In this document: positions 32,850-43,426 of the stretch, in pieces | Layout: each line of letters opens with the position of its first letter | How positions within the stretch are numbered: position 1 is the stretch's first letter | Assembly: GCA_020912385.1 (NCBI GenBank) | Contig: CP087217.1 | Location: 1,674,001-1,738,000 of the forward strand | Direction: 5' to 3' | DNA from: Neofusicoccum parvum | Lineage: Eukaryota > Ascomycota > Dothideomycetes > Botryosphaeriales > Botryosphaeriaceae | DNA length: 64,000 nucleotides | The notes under the pieces: model-generated | Told to the model about the DNA's origin: nothing | What the model saw: only the letters and a program-made list of their open reading frames with translations | Database searches by the model: none | Made by a program: the position numbers and the translations under genes

Positions 32850-33332
32850 CTAATGATCTTGGGGGCGGCTCCGGTGCAGACGCAGGGTGGGGTCCTCCCT
32901 GGCGGGGCGGATGAACGAGTAGATGCCGAAGCTGAGGCCGCAGCACATGACGGCGACTGTTCCACATTCGGCGAGTTCAGCGCAGTCCTGCTCGGAGATG
33001 GACAGCAGTCGGGCGGTCGCGGCACGCTTACCTAGAGGATAGATCTCAACTGGGATGCCTTTGATGGCTTGTCTGACGCGCTGCGAGACGGTGTGGGCTA
33101 CAAAGGAAAAGGCTTTTGTCAGGGATGGTGTTGACAAAAGGTGGAGGGGGTTTGCTGTGTCTGGGGCGCGATGGCGCGGAGGTGATGACGTACCGGCGTG
33201 CGGGTCTTTGGGCATGGAGCGCAGCTTGGGGGTCTGGTGGAACAGGCGGGCGGTGGGCCGGGTCGTCCGGGCGAGCAGCAGCTCGGCGGCTGGCCGTGCG
33301 CGGAGCATAGTCGAGGCGCGGGGTGCAAACAT
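32850..33332 (-). CDS. Small mitochondrial membrane protein, B12D/MLRQ-like
   Basis: Three exons on the minus strand: 33332-33194, 33097-33032 and 32956-32850, giving 103 residues. The N-terminus (MFAPRASTMLRARPAAELLL) is Arg-rich and lacks acidic residues, as in a mitochondrial presequence. After the second splice the protein reads VSQRVRQAIKGIPVEIYPL then VAVMCCGLSFGIYSFIRP, one membrane segment, and ends in a polar tail with TLRLHRS. This layout matches fungal proteins annotated as complex I MLRQ subunit or B12D family, small inner-membrane proteins of the respiratory chain. The family call is from memory of the pattern. The unspliced frame is also open, so intron use should be confirmed. 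Confidence 0.65.
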   Translation of the reverse strand: MFAPRASTMLRARPAAELLLARTTRPTARLFHQTPKLRSMPKDPHAGTSSPPRHRAPDTANPLHLLSTPSLTKAFSFVAHTVSQRVRQAIKGIPVEIYPLGKRAATARLLSISEQDCAELAECGTVAVMCCGLSFGIYSFIRPAREDPTLRLHRSRPQDH

Positions 33333-34513
33333 TATTGTGGTTGGTATTTGTGGGAGCGGAGAGTGTCCGGCGGAGTGGAGATGGGGTTCCGGGAGAGTGG
33401 AGAGTTGCGCGAGGCTATTAAAGGCGAGGCCTCACTAATATGGACACGAAGGAGATATGTACAGTGGTCGAGGCGATGAGGCTCAAATAGGTGAGTGGAG
33501 GGCTGGGGACAGGGGAGAGCCAAGCTGTCCGGGCGGCATATTTAAAGCTGCAGACAGCTCGTGGAGGGCGGAAGGATTATCGCAGACGTGCCTGATGTCA
33601 GCTGAGAGACTCACGAACGGCTGTTGGCAGCGGCTTGACTCGAAGGGGCTGCGTTGGGCTGGGCGGGCGGATTGGCGAGCGCGCATCTGCAGGCCGATGA
33701 AGCTGGTGATGCTCACACCACTGGCCAGCCTTGCCCGGCCCGTATCGAGCAGGCTCGTCCGACCGAGTCAGCTCCTTTCGGCGGGCACCGACTGGCCGCA
33801 CGACTCCAGGTTTCCCGTTGCGGGCTAGCGGGCTGCAATTTTTCCAGGGCCCCGCCGAGCACATGCTCGTGGAGAATCTGGGGTTGTGGACGCTCGAGGC
33901 AGGATCAGGAGATGGGTGCGTCGCGTCGCGGGCGGGAGCTTCCGACGGATTCGATCGTCGATAAGTAGGGAGCGGACACGTCTGACTGTGAGGCCATGGG
34001 GCTGATCATTGCGGCGCAGGCTGATCGGCCGAGTGCGTGCGAGGGACGGCGGGGCCTTAGGAGAAGGAGGCGGAGGAGAGGGGAGCGGGCGAACCCGGGG
34101 CTCTGCGGTCGAAACCCGGCCAAGAGACGCCGCCGGGCTCCGCAGGCTGCAACACCATGGCACCACTGGAACAAGAGCGGCGGAGTCATACGCAGAGCAG
34201 GAACGGCCATCGCGATGGTTCTCCGGCACAAGTCGTCATCGGCCACGACTTTGCCCGCGGGTCGTCGGCAGGCAGGCGCAGGGCGCTCTTCGGCTGCCCG
34301 GTTTAGCGCGCGCACTCCTCACCCGGCAGCGTGGACGCAGCGCCCCGCAACCTTGCCATCCCCCAATCCAAATTCGACCTGCGTCTGCCTCTCCCCACGC
34401 ATCCCAGCCCGTCATCGTCGCACCGAAATCTGCTTCCATCAGAGCCGAGCAATAAAGAGTGGTTGACGCTATGATTGACTACCAACACGTGGAGCACCGT
34501 CATCGCCCGACCT
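33333..34513. other. GC-rich spacer
   Basis: No gene seen. Overlapping frames on both strands (for example 33996-34466 plus, 33825-34229 minus) are Arg/Gly/Ala/Pro-rich and look like chance. The left part is the promoter of the B12D-like gene; the right part is downstream of the MFS transporter. Confidence 0.5.
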
Positions 34514-36459
34514 TCACGCCTCCAAATCCGACATGAACCGATTCAGCCAATCCTGACGAGCAATGAAGCTTCTTATCTTCTTGCCAAAGATCCACAGAGG
34601 AATCGTCAGCGCGCACACAGCCAGGAACGCCGCTCCGAGCACGTTGAACACCGCCAGAGGCCCGTCTTTCGCCAGCCAGTCGTTCACGAAGTACGTGAGT
34701 CCGAAAGTGAGCAGGTTGCGTGCGTTGATCGCAACGAATGCCTCCTCCGCAAGGTTTGGATACGAGTCTGGAACAGGTCAGCTTCACATTCACGCAAAGC
34801 CAGAGCAAAGGAGCCTACCGATGACGTATCCGAACACGGACACTGCTGCAAAACCCAACGCAGCGTTGGCGAGACCGTAAGTCATGACCGGGCCCATCCA
34901 GTGCGTGACGTGGTGCACCGTCAGGCCGAATCCAAAGAACCCCACGGTGCCCAGGATGACCGTGACAATCATCAGGACGAGACGGAACTCCGGCTCGTAC
35001 ACCCCATGGTTTTTCTTCGTGAGTTTGACGCAGATCCAGTCGTTGAGAGGGCCGGATATTACTTCGGCGATGATGGTCAGGACGAAGGGAGAGAGTCCAG
35101 TCAGCCCAGTCTGGGCAACCGTGAAGTTGTACGGAGGTTCGACGAAGATGACTCCGTTAACGACAGAGAAGACAACAATCCATCTGCACGGTATCAGTGA
35201 GTAGATCTTGCACGAGTTTGAAAGGTGACTCACGTGAGGGTAGTTCCGTAGATGAGAAACCCCCAGAGAACTGCTGGGTAAAAGAACATGACGAATGGCC
35301 GAGTCATGATTTTCCACAACGGAGCTTTCGAGTACTTCTTGCCGGTCCAGGGTCTCATCGACTGCCAGTACGTCATCTTTTTCTCATCACCGTTGGAGTG
35401 AGCGAGCTGTTCGATATGCACCCCCCGCCCTTCTTTGCTGTGTCCAAGTTCTTCGTCGCTACCTTTCTCCGCCACAACACTCCGTGGAAGCGTATCGCGG
35501 ATGTAGGAAGTCTCCGGTACGTAGAAGATGATTCCGAACATGCAGAGGCCAAACAGAATTGCGCATATGCCGAACGTCCATTCGTATCCCAAGTTTTCGA
35601 TGATGTAGCCCGAGATGAAGGACGCTCCAGCGATGCCGCACAGTAGGAACAGGTTCCAGACAGCCAGTCGCGTAGCACGCTCATGGACAAAGTAGATGTC
35701 AGAGATGGTAGCTTGGACCAAAACCTCGTAGGGCGCCATGCCTTTTATAAGGTCAGCTCTTGTCACAACTGTTGAATTTTGAGGGCCTTCTACTGACCTA
35801 TACCGCCAATGATACGACTTCCGAGGAAAGAGCTGTAGTTATCGGCCACCGCTCCCCAGATACTCACGATAAAGAGCACGATGATGGCAACGATGTAAAC
35901 AGGACGCTTCCCGTACATCTTTGCAACGGGATTGATCAGGAACACGCAGAGACCGAGGGTGAGGATGAGCCACGCTGTAGCCTGGGAAAGCGTGTTAACG
36001 GAGATACCGAGCTCCGCTGAGATGGGCACAAAGCCGGGGCCTGCCAAACAGTATCAATACTCCGGCGTGACTGGTTCACAAAAGCTCTTGAAACTTACCA
36101 AGCATGGGACCATATGCACCGACAACTGCAGCTGCGAAGCCAACAATGAGCAGGATAACTGTCCCTCGCGTCAGCCTTTGCTCAACTCATTGAGCCGTGA
36201 AGAGGACTCCCACCATCTTTCTTCCAGAGTGGCCAATTCAGCGGGTCATTCGGCGAATCCGATGGCTGCGGTACAAGCAAAATGTGCGAGAACTTTCCCG
36301 TTCCGTGCTTCAGGCGCTCAGCTGGTATCTCCTGGAGTTCTGGTGGCAAGTCCGACTGATCGTTCATCAACGCTATGGGTCACGGCGAAACAAAGTCAGC
36401 GCTCAATCTCGCGGTTGCAGATCACAACAACACGTACCCGTCCCCGGCACCGTCTCCAT
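34514..36459 (-). CDS. MFS transporter, HOL1-like (DHA1 group)
   Basis: Seven exons on the minus strand: 36459-36438, 36372-36214, 36158-36099, 36040-35798, 35741-35234, 35183-34819 and 34767-34514; the product is 536 residues. The tiny first exon gives METVPGTAL and restores the VPGT start I recall in fungal HOL1-like transporters; without it translation would begin at the ATG at 36367 (527 residues). Diagnostic segments are LLVPQPSDSPNDPLNWP before the first membrane helix, NPVAKMYGKRPVYI between helices 2 and 3, and YVPETSY after helix 6, with a large central loop. About twelve membrane helices are visible. Related proteins export drugs or import polyamines and cations; the substrate here is unknown. 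It lies next to a monooxygenase and a P450. Confidence 0.88.
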
Positions 36460-37366
36460 CTTACGACATTCCAATATTCCGAAAGGCATGTTGGGCAGGC
36501 TGTTACCGTCAACAACAACACCAGTGACGCGTGAAGTCGGGATCGCCGACGCACAAAAGGAGGGAGCCTCGCCTTTTAAGAGATCCACCCCGGTCACGGC
36601 CCCAGCAGCACTCCATTTTTAAGCCATCTACTTCCTTCGCCGCGCATTAGTCGCAAAGCATAAGTGCCGCGCACGAACCGGCATTTGGAACCCTGCAACA
36701 TTGCCGTTTCACGAGTGGGACAGATCCTTTCCCATCGAAGATGCGCAAAGGCCCAAGGGTCGGCGACAGGCCGTGTGTGGCGTTAAGCGTGCCAAGTCGC
36801 GGGAAGTAGGCATAGTGTGCGGGGATGGATGGATCGTGGGGTAAGAAAGTGGATCCCTGAGCTTTACCGCGCGTGGATGCGACCTTGCGTGGTTGTTGCC
36901 AACGGTGATCTGCCCCATCCAAGTTGTCCCTTTTTGAATCTAGGCCGCCGCTCTTCTCCGTTGGCTGCAGCTGAAGGGGGTGTGCATGGGTCGTCGGGAG
37001 TCGGCAGTGTCTCACAGTCGTCCAGGGTGCGAGAGGGTGGGCAGAAAAGCTTGCCCTTCTTGGTTGCCAGGCTCGCTACCTCTAACGGAGCTTCCCAGAG
37101 GCTGCATGTCTCGCTTCCATCCTGCCGGCTGCTGGGAATCTGCCGCCTCGTGGGAGATATTCGCGTGGCGGCGGAAGACTCCATTCACATGGGCAGGAAC
37201 AGCGGCAGGAACAGGGACACGCGAAGGGCTCGTGACAAATCCCTGTCCCACCATTTCCTCCCATGCACCTCTAGGTGGAAAGTGGCAAGGTATCGAATGC
37301 AATAATGCGGCTCCGTAAGTGCTCAGAAAGTTTCTCTCTGTCTATCTTTCCTCTTCAGGCAACTAT
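36460..37366. other. Spacer between the MFS and FAD-monooxygenase genes
   Basis: No gene seen. Frames at 36817-37305 (plus) and 36864-37184 (minus) overlap and show no family sequence. It should hold the MFS promoter and the 3' end of the monooxygenase gene. Confidence 0.5.
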
Positions 37367-38713
37367 CTACAATGCAGATCTAACGTCCGGAACTCCTTTC
37401 GTCTCCTTCCGTATCTGCTCCACTGTCTCAGAGTACACCTCATACGCATGTGCTTGAGCATCGTGACCGAGCAACCAATTCTCCCTTGGTAACTTGATTG
37501 CCTTCGGGTCCGACTTGGCGGCATCGAAATCCGCCTTGTGCCAACGATCCCGTGTCGTCTCGCCCGTCTTCTGCGCCGCCCTGACGCGCTCGTACCGGAT
37601 CCGCTCATACGCCTGCAGCGCCTCCTTAGCGTTTTCCTTGCCGCTTAGCTCCAAACAGACAGCAACGGTGACCCCATCTTCCATGGCTTGGCTGGCGCCC
37701 TGGATGGACGTGGGTAGGAAGGGGTGTGCAGCGTCACCGATCAGGGCGATGCGGCGCTTTGGAGATATCCAGGTTGGGAGAGGGTCGCGATAGACAAGCT
37801 TCCAGTCTACGAGGCGGTCTGGTGGTGTGGCGCGGATGATGGCGTGGACTTCAGGGCACCAGTCTTTGAGGCACTCGATTGCGTCTTCGATCTTGCCAGG
37901 GGCGGACCAGGACTCTTCGATGTCTGCTTCGTCTTTGTGCGTGCAGACCCAGCTGAAGTCCTTGCCGTTCTTGATGGATGCGGCGAGGAAGTGGATGTCC
38001 GGCCCTGAAAGAACGTCTTAGCGGAAAACTTCCTGGAGCGGATGCCGGGTGATTGACTTACCCAGCCAACCCGTATGCGTATCCCCATTCACGACGAGAT
38101 GCGCCGTCAGCGGGTTCTTCGCCAACTCGTCCGACGGGAACCACGAGCGCCAAATGGCATATCCACTCGACTTCGGCTTGTCCTCATACCCCAGCACAAT
38201 CGTCCTGGCCGTCGACCGCACGCCGTCGGCCGCCAAAACCACATCTCCCGTGAACCTCTGCCCATTCGACACAACGCCGGCCTCCCGCTCGTCCTCAAAA
38301 TACTCGCTCACGCGCTGCCCCAGCCGAATGTCCACGCCCACGCTCTTCGCGTGGTCCCACACGATCTGGTGCATCTCGCCCCTGTGGCCGTTGAACTTCT
38401 TCCCGCCGGCGCGGGTCAGGTCGTCCTCCTCCCACACCTGGGTCATCAGGTGCTCGCCATCGTAGCGATTGAAGACCAGCTGCTTGGAGTCGTGGCATAT
38501 GGGGTCCAGTGCGGCCTCGACGCCCGGCCAGCGCTTGAAGATGCGGCCGGCGTTGTGCCCGAACGAGATGATGTCGCCGAGCGGCTTGAGCTCGCCGAAC
38601 GACTCGAGCAGCGTGACGGCGTGGCCGTGCCGCACGCACTCGATGGCGGCCGTCAGCCCGGCGAAGCCGGCGCCGATGATTATCACGCGGATGCCGGAGG
38701 ATGCGGAGGCCAT
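37367..38713 (-). CDS. FAD-dependent aromatic monooxygenase (salicylate hydroxylase-like)
   Basis: Two exons on the minus strand, 38713-38062 and 38004-37367, with a 57-base intron in phase 1; the product is 429 residues. The N-terminal dinucleotide-binding motif is GAGFAG (14-19) after a beta strand. A GDVVLAADGVRST segment fits the DG motif near residue 165, and ALIGDAAHPFLP has the second FAD-binding GD at 307-308. This is the order and length of group A flavin hydroxylases, which use NAD(P)H and oxygen to hydroxylate aromatic rings. No membrane helix or organelle signal is seen, so cytosolic. The substrate cannot be told from sequence. It is divergent from the P450 gene. Confidence 0.9.
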
Positions 38714-39559
38714 TTGCTTGGACGGGAGGGAAATGCGTGGGGGGAGAAAAGAGTTTCAAACAATTATACGGTACGGCGTTTGGTGGTTATGGGGGACGAG
38801 TCAGTGCGGGGAGGAGCAAACGATATGCCCGGATCGAAAAAAAAGTAACGACGCGAGCTCGCAACGCGGAGCCCCGCATGTTGGATGGTTGGTTGCACGC
38901 GGGAGCAGGAAGACAAGCCCGTTGCCGATGCGAAAGTGCCGGCGCGCGTGGCTGGATCTGAAGGCTGCAGCGGTGGCGCCGCAGAGAACTGTCACTTGCT
39001 GCGGGCTGCTGGCATCGGATGAATTGTTCCGGGGTAGGGAGAAGGGTTGGGGAAGCTGGGGCGAGTTCCCCACAGTGCGGGGAAAGAAGCATAACTCAAC
39101 CGTCCGGCCATTCAGCCAGCTGCCACGCGCCCCATCCTTGCCCCGCCCGCGTGCGTCTTATCCGGACGACGCGCGCTGCGGTGCGTGTACGTGTCGCACA
39201 CCTCGCTGCTTACAAAGAGACGGGCTCGAGAGGACGGCGCGGCATGTCGAGGCGAGCAGCCGCATCTGGCGCTTGCCTCTCTTGAGCAAACGCTCTGTTA
39301 TCGGGGCTCAGCAGGCGCCCGCACAGACAGCCGCCTCGGGTAAGTGGTCGTGTCGTGTCTCTACTCGCGCCCCTGCACGCGGTGGTGGGGCTGCCGCTTG
39401 GTGTAACTGCCGAACGACATCGTGGCTCTGGCTCTTCGGCCCAGCACAGATTTGGCCTCGTCGCCCGCGTAGGTCTTCAGTGCGTTTCTCAATCGTTTTT
39501 CCATTCCAGCTTCAACCACGTCGGGCCAATCTCCGTGGGCCTGCCCCTCCACCACCACC
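38714..39559. promoter_or_regulatory. Divergent promoter region between monooxygenase and P450 genes
   Basis: The start codons of the FAD monooxygenase (minus, 38713) and the P450 (plus, 39560) face away from each other across 846 bases. I saw no gene here; a frame from 38469 to 39656 on the plus strand is an antisense and leader shadow. Common control of the two genes is possible but unproven. Confidence 0.45.
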
Positions 39560-41215
39560 ATGGCGCTCGAAGCTCTCCTCCCCACGAGCTTCAGCACTTC
39601 CTACCTCTGGCCCTCGCTGCTCATCCTCATCGTTCTGTCGCCCATCTGCACTCTGATATATGACATCACGCTCTGGCGTAGCATGCCCCCGGGCCCCCGC
39701 CCACTTCCCTTCATTGGCAACAAATACCAGCTCCCCAAGTCTCAACCATGGCATCAATTCGCCGCCTGGGGCAAGGAATATGGTCCCATCTTCACTCTAT
39801 GGATCGGCCGCCGCCCCACCGTCGTCATCTCCGATCCGGTTGTCGCCGCTGAGCTCATGGAGAAGCGGAGCAACAAGTACTCCTCGCGGCCGCGCATGGT
39901 GGCCATGGGCGAGCTTCTCTGGGAAGGCGGTAGCATCCTCGTGCAGCCCTACGGCAAGGCTTGGACCGCCCGTCGTAAACTGCTGCACCAAGCCCTCACG
40001 CCCAAAGCGCTGCGCCTCTACAAGCCCGTCCAAGAAGCCGAAGCCGCGCGCCTAAACGCCCAGCTCCTCGACACGCCCGCCAACTTCGAGAAGCTAATCG
40101 AGAGGTTCACGTCCTCGGTTGTGTTCTGCGTGGCGTACGGACACCGCATCGACAGCCTGCACGCTGAAGTGATCCGGCAGCGGTTCGAGTTCATGCAGTA
40201 CAGCGCCAGCCTCAACGTGCCGGGCAAGTACATGGTCGAAACCTTCCCCCTCCTCAAGCACATCCCCACCATCTTCGCCCCCTGGAAAGCCGACATCAAA
40301 GCCCACGGCCGGCGCGAAGCCGCCGCCAACATGGCCCTCGTCGACGTCGTCCGCAACGACATGTCGCGCGCCGCCGCCGCCGGCAAGCCCTCCGCCGTGC
40401 CCGACTCCCTCTGCAAGATGCTCCTCGAGCTCCGCGCCCAAGGCACCGACATCCCCCTCTCCGACCGCGACTTCTCCTTCATCCCCGCCTCCCTCTTCGG
40501 CGCCGGCTCCGACACAACCGCCTCGACGCTCTGCACCGCGCTGCTCGCCCTAATCACGCACCCGGCAGCCCTCCACGCCGCCCACGCCGAGCTCGACGCC
40601 GTGGTCGGCGACGCGCGCACGCCTCGCTTCTCCGACGAGCCATCGCTGCCGTACCTGCGCGCGCTCGTCAAGGAGACGCTGCGGTGGCGCCCCGTCGCGG
40701 TGCTGGGCGGCACGCCGCACGCGTCGACCGAGGACGACGTCTTCAACGGCCGCCGCATCCCGGCCGGCACCACCGTGCTCGCCAACTCGTGGGCCATCAA
40801 CCTCAACCCCGACTACTACCCCGACCCCCACCGCTTCGAGCCCCTGCGCTTCCACGACGACCCCCGCGCGCGCCCGCCCGCGCTCGGCGGCGCCAAGGCG
40901 CATCCGGCGAAGGCGGGCCACAGCAGTTTTGGCTGGGGGAGGCGCATCTGTCCTGGTGCGGATCTGGCGGCGAATAGTTTGTTTGTGGCGCTGGCGAAGG
41001 TGCTGTGGGCGTTTGATGTGCTGCCCGCGGAGGGGGTGGTGTACGACACGTTTGCGTACACGGATGGGTTCAACATCCGGCCGAGGAAGTTCGAGTGCGT
41101 GATCAGGGCGAGGAGTGAGGCGCATGCGGCCGTGGTGAGGAGGGAGGCTGTGGAGGCGATGGAGGTGCTGGGGAGGTTTGAGCCGTTTGGGGAGGGGGGG
41201 AAGGGGGAGGCTTGA
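39560..41215 (+). CDS. Cytochrome P450 monooxygenase
   Basis: A single-exon gene of 551 residues. An N-terminal membrane anchor (about 12-35) is followed by the proline hinge PPGPRPLPFIGN. The I-helix motif is FGAGSDTT (313-320), the ExxR motif KETLR has Glu372 and Arg375, and the heme-binding loop is FGWGRRICPG with Cys464. All the catalytic landmarks are present. The N-terminal half resembles fungal P450s of the O-methylsterigmatocystin oxidoreductase group, but that name is a family label only. The location is the ER membrane. The lack of introns differs from its neighbours. Likely roles are aromatic or xenobiotic oxidation or a small metabolite pathway together with the adjacent monooxygenase and transporter. 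Confidence 0.93.
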   Translation: MALEALLPTSFSTSYLWPSLLILIVLSPICTLIYDITLWRSMPPGPRPLPFIGNKYQLPKSQPWHQFAAWGKEYGPIFTLWIGRRPTVVISDPVVAAELMEKRSNKYSSRPRMVAMGELLWEGGSILVQPYGKAWTARRKLLHQALTPKALRLYKPVQEAEAARLNAQLLDTPANFEKLIERFTSSVVFCVAYGHRIDSLHAEVIRQRFEFMQYSASLNVPGKYMVETFPLLKHIPTIFAPWKADIKAHGRREAAANMALVDVVRNDMSRAAAAGKPSAVPDSLCKMLLELRAQGTDIPLSDRDFSFIPASLFGAGSDTTASTLCTALLALITHPAALHAAHAELDAVVGDARTPRFSDEPSLPYLRALVKETLRWRPVAVLGGTPHASTEDDVFNGRRIPAGTTVLANSWAINLNPDYYPDPHRFEPLRFHDDPRARPPALGGAKAHPAKAGHSSFGWGRRICPGADLAANSLFVALAKVLWAFDVLPAEGVVYDTFAYTDGFNIRPRKFECVIRARSEAHAAVVRREAVEAMEVLGRFEPFGEGGKGEA

Positions 41216-41574
41216 GGGCGGAGAGGGTTGATGGGATGGGAAAGTGTGCACTTGGAGATATCTTACAGCATGAGCGTCTTCTTCCTCTCTGCTGATACGA
41301 AGCATGGATAAATTGCTAGCGACGAATCTTCGCGTGTGCCTCGAGCTACCGCGTGTGGATTTGACCTTGTCCCGTGCTCTACATGATCCGAATAAGATCA
41401 CAAGGAGGCTTTTCCTCCATCCACTCAGCTATAACTAATCCAACTCCAGCTCTCCTAGAATTGCGGTTGTCCGAAGAGGATCCGGGTAGTTCTTCCAGCA
41501 AAAGTATCCAGTTCGCTTTCTGATCAGGACAATAAAGTGGCATTCTCTCCTGCTAATCATTAGTCTTTTCCAAA
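41216..41574. other. Spacer between convergent P450 and HET genes
   Basis: No gene seen; it should contain the two 3' untranslated regions. Confidence 0.5.
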
Positions 41575-43426
41575 CTATGCTTTACTGTCTTGTACACATA
41601 CCTCGCCACAAAAGCAATCTGAATCTTCGGGTTCGCTGGTATCTGCCGAAATTGGGGGTGGTTCTACCCCTCTGGTTGTTTTACTTGTATCAGGGAAGTC
41701 TGCCCGCATCATGACCAAGCCGTGAAGGCTAGCGCCAGATTCGCCGTCTAAAACAGCTACACCGACAACATCGTGATTTTCTGTCTCTACATTTTGGATG
41801 TAATGCAGAGGATCGAATCGAGCATTTTTGAATTTGGATAAAAGGTCCCGGAAATCCTGGTGGTGGACACAGTAGTCGTCAACCTCGTTTTCTGCAATTG
41901 TGCATCTCCCAATTTTGACGCCACGCATCTCCATGACACCATGGCTATTGATGCTGATCTGGTCTGGGTTGATCCAAGGAAGGCAGTCTTCCGTACATGT
42001 CCAGAAAGCTTTCGGGCCTGCCCTGGAGGCCCAGCTCCACGACGGTACCTTCGAGTGGCTTTCACTTTCAGGGTAGTTCTGTTCCTTCGTCCAGAGGAGA
42101 AGCCCAGGGAGTTGTGCCGTCCATATTCCAAAGCAATACCGATCCTGCCTGGCCTTTTGCATCTCGTTTGCTAGACCCTGAAGCGCGATGAGCCGGTCTG
42201 ACTCATATGTGAATTCAGAGTCCGAGTAAGATTCCATCATGACGTCCCACATAGGGTATTCTACCATGTCTATGTCGCCATCCCACTCATCAAGTTCGAT
42301 GTTCCTGCACTTCCAACTTAGTCCTCCTTGTGTGAAGTGCACCATCCTACGAGAAAGGCGCCTTTCTTGGAATGCCCAGCCCCTCCTTTTCAGGGGGCCC
42401 CAGGCAGGAGAGCATTCAAAAATCTGCTGTGCGTAGATGATCCCCGATGCGACATCCTCTCCCGGGCTCGAGTAGTAGGGTATCCGCGTTGGTGGAAAGC
42501 CCCAGCTCTTTGAAATGTAACAGCCTTCGGTAGAGTCATGGGCTCCGGATGCCGCAATAGTTAGCATGGCCATCTCATAAATAGAACCCATCTTTCCCGC
42601 TTCCTCCTCCCACTCTTTTTCGTTGTCTTGCAAGATGCAGAGAGAATCGATCCACAAGTACTGCAGGCCGATGTCTCTGACGACGTGGACAGCGTCTCGA
42701 AATGTCTTGGGGAGGTCCTCAATGTCAATGCCTTTCAGATGGCTTTGGAGCGTTGTTGTCGTTGTAAGCAGAGGTCTTTTTGCAGGAGGGCCCCAACAGT
42801 GACTGAGAGCAGCGTAGTGTCCACGCATGCAGCCTTCAGTTTCCACCAATTGAATTTCGGATGAAGCGGATCTTCCCCCAATGTTGAGGATGCGTTTTGG
42901 TAGCTCTGGCTCACAGCTCTCATCAATGAAGCCGCCAGATATGAGCGATAAGCATTCATCATGGGTCTCGCGGCAGCTTTCCAACCAATGTTTGACTTTC
43001 TGGTTGGTCGAGGAAGGGCAAGCCAAAGGGGGTACGGTTCTAATATTGTCGAGAGTCGCAGCTGGACTGCCTTTGGCACCTTCAGTAAACGTAACAAATC
43101 CGCCGCAGAAAGCGCGAGCTACCTTCATCTGCCCATAAAGCAAATTGGACATAAGTGTTTGATGGACATCCCTGGATTTGGAAGCTAAAAACGATTTGAG
43201 AAGTGTACCTTCTCGCCTGATAGAGAACAGAATCATTCTCAGAAGCTGTTAGGATATCTCGAATCGTCCTCGTGTATAGCGCGCTCGGATTTCCCAAGCA
43301 AGATGCAAGAACGTCGCAGAACCGACATGACCTGGCCGAGAGGAGCAATTCTACTGCTCCAGAGGAATATTCGTGGTTACGAAATATGGCGCGGAAAAGG
43401 TTTTCACAGACGCCACATAGGTCCAT
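41575..43426 (-). CDS. HET-domain protein (heterokaryon incompatibility type)
   Basis: Two exons on the minus strand, 43426-43123 and 43079-41575, with a 43-base intron; the product is 602 residues. The HET domain shows YAALSHCWG (190-198), TFRDAVHVVRDIGLQYLWID followed by SLCI, and the third block around RGWAFQERRLSRRMVHF. The N-terminal 100 residues are a cysteine-containing region common in this family (CGVCENLF, SCRFCDVL). The intron joins FALWADE to GAKGSPAAT and is chosen because both sides then read like family members; an unspliced start at 43236 is the alternative. HET domains trigger cell death in incompatible hyphal fusions, but most genome copies have no known allelic role. Confidence 0.88.

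Noticed and set aside
38075..38848. A 257-residue plus-strand frame
   Set aside because: Antisense to the FAD monooxygenase, whose motifs are in place on the minus strand.
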